Notes: generated by a model from the letters alone, not told the origin. Shown: positions 1 through 5,859, counted from the stretch's first letter. The stretch is 9,643 nt of DNA from Pseudomonadota bacterium (GCA_023418355.1 JAEZZU010000243.1:1-9643); one strand, 5' to 3'. Made by a program: numbers and translations.

Positions 1-58
<58 letters not shown>

Positions 59-247
59 TAGTGATGCTTCCGACCCAATCCAGACATCCAAACTACACAC
101 GTAAAGCTAACTGTCGATGCGATTACCTGTAAAACGAAGATCAGGTTTAAGCAAGACGGCAGTGCCACTGCTGTCCATCCTCAACGGAGCGTACATTTCC
201 CCCGCATCTAGGGAAGACCCTTACTCAAACCACATTCCTTTGCGGCG

Positions 248-277
248 TTGTTCGATAGTAGGCAGCAAGGTACTATC
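248..277 (+). promoter_or_regulatory. Candidate promoter with overlapping dyad, graspetide operon
   Basis: TTGTTC (248-253) and TACTAT (271-276) are separated by exactly 17 nt, matching the sigma-70 layout with imperfect hexamers (3/6 and 4/6). The perfect inverted repeat GATAGTA (254-260) / TACTATC (271-277) lies between and over the -10 box with a 10-nt centre, as a repressor operator or small hairpin would. Initiation near 283 would give a short leader before the ATG at 315. This is a prediction from sequence only. Confidence 0.4.
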
Positions 278-314
278 AGACAGCTTCAGAAACAGATATC
301 AATGGACTCGATGT

Positions 315-728
315 ATGAACGATTTGAACAGTACAGGCGATCGCCTACCCAATAGTGAAAGAAAAATATCGCCTTTTTTAGCCAAAGCTGGAACACCTCG
401 CACAGGTGAAAATCACCTCCCTGGGTATTATTGCAAGCAGAAGAAAATGTGGGTGATCGACACAGAAAATGGTGCGCAGCCCATTATTAATGAGCAAGCG
501 CTTTCGCAATTAATGACTAAAACCAATCAAAAAACAGAGAGTGATGATGAAAATTGGCCTATAAGATATAGCAACCTTTTACAGTTGGTGACCAAAACTG
601 ACTCTACTCAAGAGGCAGATGACAATTACTCAGCAAGCCAAATTCTGGCGCTGGTTACCAAGACAAAAACTCAACAGGAAGCAGACGATGACTGCTATGA
701 GTCCTTTGGGTTTCTTGTTGACCATTAA
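315..728 (+). CDS. Graspetide (omega-ester-containing peptide) precursor, three core repeats
   Basis: This is a probable 137-residue substrate peptide for the ATP-grasp ligase encoded next. The leader contains an SPFLAKAG stretch (about residues 19-26), reminiscent of the PFFARFL helix by which microviridin leaders bind their ligase. A conserved-looking LPGYYC...MWVID segment follows. The C-terminal part carries three cores of form L-(M/V)-T-K-T-x4-E-(S/A)-D-D, whose first Thr is residue 68, 93 and 115; the peptide ends ...CYESFGFLVDH. In graspetides, Thr/Ser hydroxyls (or Lys amines) are joined to Glu/Asp side chains, and each repeat supplies T, K, T and E, D, D. I chose the ATG at 315 because GGA lies 8 nt upstream and a candidate promoter sits at 248-276. 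The frame stays open back to an ATG at 117, but residues encoded there look non-protein-like. The ligase gene follows after 45 nt. Family assignment is strong; the exact start and bond pattern are not visible. Confidence 0.85.
   Translation: MNDLNSTGDRLPNSERKISPFLAKAGTPRTGENHLPGYYCKQKKMWVIDTENGAQPIINEQALSQLMTKTNQKTESDDENWPIRYSNLLQLVTKTDSTQEADDNYSASQILALVTKTKTQQEADDDCYESFGFLVDH
510..692 (+). repeat. Three core-peptide repeats inside the precursor gene
   Basis: The repeat units are at 510-551, 585-626 and 651-692, with starts 75 and 66 nt apart. The invariant positions are T-K-T at the front and E-x-D-D eight residues later (T at 516, 591 and 657). The second and third units are also preceded by a YS...L stretch. 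The DNA copies differ at many third positions, so the protein motif is what has been conserved. Each unit probably folds into its own crosslinked hairpin, as in multi-core graspetides such as plesiocin. Confidence 0.85.
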
Positions 729-773
729 AATTACCCATGTAGGCCTATAGAGATCGGGTTAACTAGGAAAATG

Positions 774-1730
774 ATGTTATTAGTCACAAATCGCCGCGAC
801 ATCACCATCGATTTTGTCGTGGCTGAGTTGAAGCGCCGACACATGCCATTCTTTCGCCTGAACAGCGAAGATTTATCTATGGCTCGCTGCACAATGGCTG
901 CTTATCCCAGAGATGCTTGGTCACTATCCTTTGAGGGCGAGATACTTCAGGGATCGAATGTGAAAGCAGCCTATTTCAGACGACCAGCACTCCCTACTTG
1001 CGATGTCAGCATCACTGATAACGGCGAACGGGAATATGCGGAAGCTGAATGGAGCGCTTTACTGAAGAGCTTGTATGCACGATTGGAAGGGCTTTGGCTC
1101 AACGATCCGATAGATATATTTACTGCGGAAGATAAGCCTAGGCAGTTGATGCTTGCGAGCGAGATTGGTTTCAACGTACCGAAAACCGTGATTACGAACG
1201 ACATAGCCTCGGTGCGTGAAGTAGTAGGGGCAGGGCTAGCTATCGGAAAGCCACTAAGGCAAGCGCTGATCAACGGAGATCCGGAGCGGGTGATCTTTAC
1301 TACTCTCCTGAAGAGTCTTAACAACAGCGACGAAGACGCCATTGCGCTAGCACCATTCATTGCCCAGACCGAGATTAAAAAACTGTATGACGTCCGAGTG
1401 ACAGTTGTTGGTCGTCAGCTTTTTGCAACTGCGATCCTGTCACAGGAGCAGGAAGAGACTTCGGTAGATTGGCGTCAAGGAAGCCGTCCAGACCTCAAGC
1501 ATGAGCGTATTGATCTTCCTCATGAAATTGAGGAGAAATGCTTTGCACTTATGAAGCGTCTGAACCTACGTTATGGTGCAATCGATCTGGTGTGCGACCA
1601 AAAGGGCAAGCTGTGGTTCTTGGAGATCAACCCAAATGGGCAATGGGCCTGGATCGAGAACCTCACTAAATACCCAATTGCCGCTGCAATCGTTGATGAG
1701 CTCGAGGACATCGCCCGATGCCAAAGCTAA
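774..1730 (+). CDS. Graspetide-forming ATP-grasp ligase (MvdD/MvdC-like)
   Basis: This is a cytoplasmic enzyme that would use ATP to activate Glu/Asp side chains of the precursor as acyl phosphates and close them onto Thr hydroxyls, giving macrocyclic esters. It has 318 residues, normal for the family. The N-terminal pre-ATP-grasp part reads LLVTNRRDITIDFVV with FRLNSEDL and the family-typical YFRRP. Next comes W-x-NDP and a segment DKPRQLMLASEIGFNVPKT, then ITND. The ATP-grasp half has IGKP, the EIKKLYDVRVTVVG strand, VDWR, YGAIDLV and the metal-binding FLEINPNGQWAWIE near residues 282-295, then PIAAAI. ATG at 774 is preferred over the adjacent ATG at 771 because AGGA (765-768) is 5 nt from the former and only 2 nt from the latter. 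It is the only ligase here, whereas microviridin loci use two (ester MvdD, amide MvdC). Its stop overlaps the next start. Confidence 0.93.
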   Translation: MLLVTNRRDITIDFVVAELKRRHMPFFRLNSEDLSMARCTMAAYPRDAWSLSFEGEILQGSNVKAAYFRRPALPTCDVSITDNGEREYAEAEWSALLKSLYARLEGLWLNDPIDIFTAEDKPRQLMLASEIGFNVPKTVITNDIASVREVVGAGLAIGKPLRQALINGDPERVIFTTLLKSLNNSDEDAIALAPFIAQTEIKKLYDVRVTVVGRQLFATAILSQEQEETSVDWRQGSRPDLKHERIDLPHEIEEKCFALMKRLNLRYGAIDLVCDQKGKLWFLEINPNGQWAWIENLTKYPIAAAIVDELEDIARCQS

Positions 1731-2380
1731 TTCCAGAATGGTTGTGGCCCTCCTTAACGCCTCTATCACCAGAGAATGAATCACTGCAGCAAGAGTGGCT
1801 TATAAATGAGCGAGAAAAGGTCGAGAAAGGACCTTTTGACAATAAAAGTGATGTTGCGCTGGAGGAAGCACGTAGGCTATTTGATGCCGAACAAGAGCGA
1901 AGAAGAGGGGCAGATTCCAAAGCGGGTTTATATCTCGCAGCTATCACTGCCCTGATGCCCATCCTGGCAACAATACTTCCCGGGCTTTGGGATATGAAAA
2001 ACAGCATAGCCTTGAGATACACTTTGCTCGGAATCTTCATTTGTGCATTACTCTACTTAATGCGTGCAGGATTATGGGCCTTGCAAACCATTAAAATTTC
2101 TTCCGCAGCTCAATTAAGCCCAGGTGATATTGCAAAAATCTTTCGTTCAAATAATCCAGAAGAGAACCTTGTTAAACAGTTGCTGGGTACTGTTGTTTAT
2201 AACTATACCGGGACTAACCAGAAAATAAGCTGCATAAAGATGACGCACGAATTCTTGATTCGGGCTTTTTTTTGCTTTGCTGTATTACTAGCAGTCCACG
2301 TCGTTTGGCCAACTGCAGCCTGGTCTATTGGGTGGATTCAGAACGCGATCATCAAACCTCTAATGAGCTGCTTGGCTTAG
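1718..2380 (+). CDS. Small membrane protein of the graspetide operon
   Basis: This is a 220-residue protein of unrecognised function. Residues 1-65 are hydrophilic and end in a charged helix (EEARRLFDAEQERRRGADSKAG). Hydrophobic segments lie at about 69-91, 98-121 and 178-205, with a soluble loop of about 55 residues between the second and third. The charged helix with A-D-x-K-A running straight into a two-helix membrane hairpin resembles, in layout only, SLATT/PycTM-type two-TM effector proteins; this is a weak resemblance. The ATG overlaps the ligase stop by 13 nt in another frame, with GAGG 10 nt upstream (1704-1707), so it is almost certainly co-translated with the ligase. Inferred roles are immunity, membrane anchoring of the biosynthetic machinery, or an effector whose activity the peptide controls. 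It is not an ABC exporter: there is no ATPase motif. Confidence 0.8.
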   Translation: MPKLIPEWLWPSLTPLSPENESLQQEWLINEREKVEKGPFDNKSDVALEEARRLFDAEQERRRGADSKAGLYLAAITALMPILATILPGLWDMKNSIALRYTLLGIFICALLYLMRAGLWALQTIKISSAAQLSPGDIAKIFRSNNPEENLVKQLLGTVVYNYTGTNQKISCIKMTHEFLIRAFFCFAVLLAVHVVWPTAAWSIGWIQNAIIKPLMSCLA

Positions 2381-2410
2381 ATCTAACGAAACCACCCTTA
2401 GGGAACCTCG

Positions 2411-2491
2411 GCATAAGTTGCGTTTTCACGAGTAAACTCACGATAACTCATTGATTTTGTTGGCGTGAGTTTTGCCAGAATTGAGTTATGC
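2411..2491 (+). terminator. Long hairpin downstream of the graspetide operon
   Basis: The outer arms GCATAA (2411-2416) / TTATGC (2486-2491) enclose a perfect 9-bp inverted repeat AAACTCACG (2434-2442) / CGTGAGTTT (2464-2472) with a 21-nt loop. The inner stem is followed by TTTT only through position 2473, so it would be a weak intrinsic terminator for the operon ending at 2380. The nested arms also recall an attC or other recombination structure, but spacing between inner and outer arms is irregular. Confidence 0.3.
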
Positions 2492-2805
2492 AGACCTTCC
2501 TTAGCTCTTTAGTCTAGAAATAATGAATTGAGCAAAATTACAAGGCAAACTAAATGTCCGATCATGGCCGGTAGCACCGTTTCACTCATGCCTCCGAAAG
2601 TAGTTACTGAGTGGCACTGATGGACCGGTTTGAGTAGCAATGACGATCGTGTACTTTCGGCCTTGGATCTTCAGGTTCCTCTAAAGACCGAAATCAACAT
2701 ATTTAGGTGTGTCTAAAAACTACAACAGCAAGCTTTCCAGTCGGGTTGCACACTCATAAAGTATTAGGCGAACTAGACATGCACAACACATGTCTTCTAA
2801 ATTAA

Positions 2806-2812
2806 GTTAGAC
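2806..2812 (+). other. Integron-like core site GTTAGAC before the second membrane gene
   Basis: GTTAGAC matches the attC R' consensus GTTRRRY, where integron integrases cut between G and TT. It lies 4 nt before the ATG of the following gene, the usual position of a cassette boundary. No matching upstream R'' and arm pair was found, so on its own this heptamer is weak. It gains weight from the attC-like structure at the other end of the same gene. Confidence 0.35.
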
Positions 2813-2816
2813 GCAC

Positions 2817-3455
2817 ATGGAAATCGATCCTAGGACAGAGTCGCTACGAGAGTGGAACCGCCTTGCGCGTGAGAATGCAGAGAACGCTATTGTCTCCTCT
2901 ATGTTCGAGGCAAGCTTCAAAGCAAGTGAGCTAATCGAATCCTTCTCTACGTGGCTACTCATCGGTACCGCCACCGTCGCGTCCTTCTTCATCACAAATG
3001 CAGATAGGCTTCTTCCTTTCATCGGCTCGAAAGGCTTCTTAATTTGTGGTGGGCTCCTGTGCTCCTCCGGCTTCTTCGGCCTTGTCTCTCGGCTCTACGC
3101 GTTGCACTGCAAGATACAGATTGAAATTGGTGCTGCAGTTAGAAAGACCTTTGCTGAGCAGTTGATGAAACATCAGGAAGAGGAAGAAAAGATCGATGAG
3201 GCAGCAAAGTTTTGGGGGATTACTTTGGAAACGGGCGTTCGACTAGATCGGCTACTAGCCGAATTCTTAAAGCCTCAGCCCCGATGGGTCGCATGGCTTG
3301 CCAATAGAACTCTGAAGCGAAACGCTGGGAACCCGCAGGCCGGCTACCTTCCGGTGGTGGAAAGTATGCAGTGGCAAGGAGCTTTTGCAGCGTTGCAAGT
3401 GCTCTCATTCTTTGGTTTTGTTGTCGCGGGGTTTGTCGTTGCGGCCAGCATCTAA
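2817..3455 (+). CDS. Hypothetical membrane protein, possible integron cassette gene
   Basis: I do not recognise this 212-residue protein's family. Residues 1-43 form a charged, probably helical cytosolic segment (EWNRLARENAENA...). Two membrane helices follow at about 44-61 and 73-97. Next is a soluble region of about 85 residues with a highly charged helix (KHQEEEEKIDEAAKFWG), and a last hydrophobic helix (about 187-211) closes the protein. Size and topology mirror the membrane protein encoded at 1718-2380, though I see no clear sequence identity. No strong ribosome-binding site or promoter precedes the ATG. A GTTAGAC motif lies 4 nt upstream and an attC-like structure covers the stop codon, suggesting a promoterless cassette gene. 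Function is unknown. Confidence 0.72.
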   Translation: MEIDPRTESLREWNRLARENAENAIVSSMFEASFKASELIESFSTWLLIGTATVASFFITNADRLLPFIGSKGFLICGGLLCSSGFFGLVSRLYALHCKIQIEIGAAVRKTFAEQLMKHQEEEEKIDEAAKFWGITLETGVRLDRLLAEFLKPQPRWVAWLANRTLKRNAGNPQAGYLPVVESMQWQGAFAALQVLSFFGFVVAGFVVAASI

Positions 3456-3505
3456 CCCTCCTTGAAGCGGACGTCTGACGGAGCCGCTTAAGTCAAACTT
3501 TAGTA
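3450..3505 (+). other. attC-like recombination site (degenerate)
   Basis: The structure starts with ATCTAAC (3450-3456, RYYYAAC consensus), which contains the stop codon of the preceding gene. A 5-nt spacer leads to TTGAAGCGG (3462-3470). The partner CCGCTTAA (3484-3491) pairs with it over 8 bp, leaving one unpaired G at 3464. After 7 nt comes TTTAGTA (3499-3505) at the place of GTTRRRY. Length (56 nt), spacing, the arm sequence similar to classical 59-base elements, and the single extrahelical base all fit an integron attC. The crossover G is T here, so the site may be inactive. Confidence 0.55.
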
Positions 3506-3858
3506 GTTCCGCTGACTGATTTGGGTCGATAGCACCAATTCAACTCATGCAATAGCTGTCACTCAGCGCTCAACAGAGTCCTGTGACATCTTTTAGGTGC
3601 AGAGCAGACTTGGCAGAAAGAATCAGTGCAATGACTGCTTTCGGCAGCAAGGGGCATCGGTCTTTTTGCGTTGAAAGACAGCAACCTGCCTGAAGCTGAC
3701 AACCAAAAAATCTACAGATCACCCCAAGGACTCACCGCACATCTCGAAAGCCCCAACCAGCCCCCAAGAGCTGGCTGGAGCCTTCCCTGACACACCTTCA
3801 AAACTGGCATAAACAACCATAAAGCTATATGGTTATCTATGCCACTTTCAGCGCAGTT
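3506..3858. other. Intergenic stretch without a recognisable gene
   Basis: No supported coding region was seen. Positions 3530-3550 (TAGCACC...TTCAACTCATGC) nearly repeat 2572-2591 on the other side of the second membrane gene. A 6-bp hairpin CCAGCC (3757-3762) / GGCTGG (3773-3778) and the 40-bp nested palindrome (3805-3844) lie towards the helicase gene, which ends here from the opposite strand. The convergent genes mean either structure could act in termination. Confidence 0.5.
3805..3844. repeat. 40-bp nested perfect palindrome
   Basis: TGGCATA (3805-3811) pairs with TATGCCA (3838-3844), and AACCATA (3815-3821) with TATGGTT (3828-3834). The two arm pairs are separated by 3 nt on each side, and the centre is the 6-nt AAGCTA. 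It lies 14 bp beyond the helicase stop codon. It could terminate that - strand transcript, although the stem is A+T-rich and lacks a clear U tract. The symmetric 7-3-7-6-7-3-7 layout also resembles a site bound by a dimeric protein or tyrosine recombinase. Confidence 0.6.
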
Positions 3859-5544
3859 TTAGAGGTCGTCCTCCTCTGCAATGAACCCGTGATCCTGGCG
3901 TCTGAAGCGGTGGCCATCCTTCCTCCAGACCGCATTGCTCATACATGCCATCCGTGCAGCCTCAGTCCAAGTCCGCTGAGCACACTCAGGTGCTACGGAT
4001 GCTTTGACTGAGCGTGAGCTGAGGGACTGGATGTCAGGATCTAGATGGTCCAGGTAGTCGTTGATGGCCTGGGCTAACTGGTTCATCGTTCCTTGTTCTG
4101 ACATACCTTCCCTGACGGTCTTCAAGGGCGGTTGATCACCTACTTGTCCGAGCCACGTAGAACCCTGAAACAGTTGGTGTAGCAGCCTTGCATCCTCGTA
4201 TCCAGCCACCAAGAACACCTTCTTCCTTGGGGGCTGCTGACCAGCACGGATCGAGGTTCTTCCCACCGCTTGATACACGGTGTGAATCCGATAAGCCTGG
4301 AGCACCTGATCCTTGGTCAGCCCTGTCCTTGTTTGCACCCATTCAGCCTCTTGGGGGGTGGGGTTGGTGACTGCCAAGGCAAGGATGTTGTCCGTGTCCT
4401 TGAAGTCGTTCAGACCATGGCTGATCACGGGGATAGGGTGAGCACCGTCAGGCAGTAGAGCAGACCCAGTACCGTACCCAGTCCCGTTATTGGTCTGCAG
4501 CAGGAAGCGTGACCCCTTGAGGAACTGAGCACCCAAGTTCACCAAGTGATCCAGCACACGTTCACCTGGGACTGTCTCCCCAGGTTCACCTGTGTGTCTG
4601 TTGGAGAACAGGTTGTGCTTGCTGGCCTTGTCGGACTGGTGAAGCAAATACCCCACGGCCACCCATGGACCTTGCTCCTTGTGAACGTCTCGAAGGCGCT
4701 CGTGAGAGAACCAGGGGTGGGCAATGAACCGGACATCAAAGCACCGAGACCACAGGTGATGCAGCACCGTATGTTCAAACAGGGCTGAGAGGATGATGGT
4801 TTCCGTGAACAGTCCGAACAGCTCTGGGGTGATGTAGCTGGCAAACAGCAAGGATCGAGACCCTGTCAGGGCTGAGGTATCAAGCACACCTTCACCACCA
4901 GTCAGCCTGATCCCCCGTGGCACGACCAGTTCACAGCGCATGGCTGGATTGCTGACTGCCTGGGCCAACTGTTGCTGTCCCAAGTGTCTTTGGCCGCAGT
5001 GATCCACCTGACCCAAAGACACCTCGTCCACCAAGCCAGACTTGCCAACTGCAGGCAATACACGGTAGTTGTCAGAAGAATCAATGTGGAACAACTCATG
5101 GAAGTAACTCAGGCCGTCCTCGGGTTGTGGCCCTAGGTGGTAGTTGATGAAGCTGACAGGTGCAAAGGCTTCGTCCAGGATCAGGCACCAGCGGGATGGA
5201 TCGTTGATGTTGGCCAGGATGCGGATGAAGGTGGCCGTGGTCAGAAACACCACCCGACCCAGCCCCGTTGGCTGCTCATTGATGGTCAATAGGGCTTCTC
5301 TGGCAGCGCCGTAGCCATCCCCTGTGTTGGACTCAGAGTGGATCAGGTGAACGCTGCGCAGGGACTTTGTCTCGGCCAGGGTGTTTTGCAGCAGTTGCTC
5401 GGTCTGGTTGAGCAGCCTGATGGTGGGGGCCACGTAGATGAAGTCCTGGGTGCAGGCTTCGGGCCTTGCGATGTACTGGACTGCAGCCACGGTTTTGCCC
5501 GAACCGACTGAGGCAGATACAGCGTAAAGCGGCTTCATCTTCAC
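3859..5544 (-). CDS. DEAD-like superfamily 2 helicase of the mobile module
   Basis: This is a probable nucleic-acid-dependent ATPase/helicase of 561 residues. Motif I (Walker A) is ASVGSGKT at 11-18, and motif Ia-like APTIRLLNQTE is at 39-49. LTTATF (101-106) sits where motif Ic is expected. Walker B LILDEAF is at 121-127 with D124 and E125. In the second RecA-like half, SHGLNDFKDTDNILAL (375-390) resembles motif V and VYQAVGRTSIR (423-433) motif VI. The C-terminus (about 515-561) is basic and could bind DNA. The GTG start at 5544 overlaps the stop of the small upstream gene as GTGA, implying coupled translation. An in-frame ATG at 5538, better spaced from GAGGGGG, may be the actual start. 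Similar helicases occur on plasmids and integrative elements, so a role in element replication or maintenance is inferred. The substrate is unknown. Confidence 0.85.
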   Translation of the reverse strand: MKMKPLYAVSASVGSGKTVAAVQYIARPEACTQDFIYVAPTIRLLNQTEQLLQNTLAETKSLRSVHLIHSESNTGDGYGAAREALLTINEQPTGLGRVVFLTTATFIRILANINDPSRWCLILDEAFAPVSFINYHLGPQPEDGLSYFHELFHIDSSDNYRVLPAVGKSGLVDEVSLGQVDHCGQRHLGQQQLAQAVSNPAMRCELVVPRGIRLTGGEGVLDTSALTGSRSLLFASYITPELFGLFTETIILSALFEHTVLHHLWSRCFDVRFIAHPWFSHERLRDVHKEQGPWVAVGYLLHQSDKASKHNLFSNRHTGEPGETVPGERVLDHLVNLGAQFLKGSRFLLQTNNGTGYGTGSALLPDGAHPIPVISHGLNDFKDTDNILALAVTNPTPQEAEWVQTRTGLTKDQVLQAYRIHTVYQAVGRTSIRAGQQPPRKKVFLVAGYEDARLLHQLFQGSTWLGQVGDQPPLKTVREGMSEQGTMNQLAQAINDYLDHLDPDIQSLSSRSVKASVAPECAQRTWTEAARMACMSNAVWRKDGHRFRRQDHGFIAEEDDL

Positions 5545-5732
5545 ACCCCCTCAGACTGCTCCAGTGTCGTCCAGAGCAGGTCTCTGTGCTGCTTCAAGAG
5601 GATGGCAAGGGTGTCGCTGTTGCTGAGCTTGCGTCCCTCGATGCGCTCGTAGTGGCGCTGGCAGTTTTTGAGGTGGTCAAAGAGATAGGTGGGGATGGTG
5701 ACGGTGCGGATCACACCGAGCAATTTGTTCAT
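5541..5732 (-). CDS. Small ribbon-helix-helix-like protein
   Basis: This is a 63-residue basic protein starting MNKLLGVIRTVTIPTYLFDHL. RTVTIP followed by two predicted helices (YLFDHLKNCQRHYERIEG and SNSDTLAILLKQHRDLL) fits the strand-helix-helix plan of small CopG/Arc-type DNA-binding proteins; the match is by eye and moderate. AGAAGG 8 nt upstream decides the ATG at 5732. A longer reading from 5825 would cross the hairpin terminator at 5761-5789 and lacks such a site. Its stop overlaps the helicase start by 4 nt, so the two form an operon. It may regulate that operon or load the helicase on DNA, in the manner of plasmid-encoded partners. Confidence 0.6.
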   Translation of the reverse strand: MNKLLGVIRTVTIPTYLFDHLKNCQRHYERIEGRKLSNSDTLAILLKQHRDLLWTTLEQSEGV

Positions 5733-5756
5733 GATGAATACCTTCTGCAGTAATGA

Positions 5757-5789
5757 CAAAAGCCTCCGATGGGGAACCCAAGGGAGGCT
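5757..5789 (-). terminator. Hairpin terminator between serine recombinase and the helicase operon
   Basis: On the - strand, AGCCTCC and GGAGGCT (5783-5789 and 5761-5767 on the + strand) form a 7-bp stem. Inside it lie a tandem G-A mismatch, four more pairs (TGGG/CCCA) and a 3-nt loop. It is followed by a short T run (TTTTG, the first T being the last stem base). It lies downstream of the serine recombinase stop (5860) and just upstream of the small gene's ribosome-binding site, so it could end the recombinase transcript or attenuate the next operon. Confidence 0.5.
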
Positions 5790-5859
5790 GCTGAGATAGG
5801 AAGAAGCGGGTGCCTCCTCCTCCATAACTGAGTGGTAATCGGCAGAAGTTTTTTTTTTG

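Larger units (their letters stand above)
2381..2816. other. Gene-poor spacer with several inverted repeats
   Basis: No convincing coding region was seen in these 436 bases. They contain a hairpin (2411-2491, listed separately), an inverted repeat CCGAAAGTA (2594-2602) / TACTTTCGG (2652-2660), and a perfect 7-bp hairpin AGACATG (2775-2781) / CATGTCT (2789-2795). GTTAGAC lies at 2806-2812. ATCTAAC directly follows the stop codon of the upstream gene (2381-2387). The last two fit integron core-site consensus forms (RYYYAAC, GTTRRRY), but no complete attC could be folded between them. No clear promoter for the next gene was found. Confidence 0.5.

Noticed and set aside
117..314. Upstream extension of the precursor reading frame to the ATG at 117
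   Set aside because: The frame is open, but the encoded stretch looks unlike protein, no good ribosome-binding site precedes it, and a candidate promoter lies inside it at 248-276. I kept 315 as the start.
510..692. CRISPR or tandem DNA repeat
   Set aside because: The three units are similar only at the protein level, lie in frame in one gene and have diverged codons, so they are core-peptide repeats.
2396..2413. Copy of the ffs 3' end (ACCTCGGCA) near 2405 as the other attachment site
   Set aside because: Only nine bases match 8201-8209, with no extension on either side and no fit to a plausible element boundary.
2381..2812. One complete attC spanning from ATCTAAC after the operon stop to GTTAGAC
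   Set aside because: At 432 nt it is far longer than known attC sites, and no paired inner arms were found next to the two heptamers.
5733..5825. Longer N-terminus for the small helicase-partner gene
   Set aside because: It would run through a hairpin terminator and lacks a ribosome-binding site, whereas AGAAGG precedes the ATG at 5732 at good spacing.
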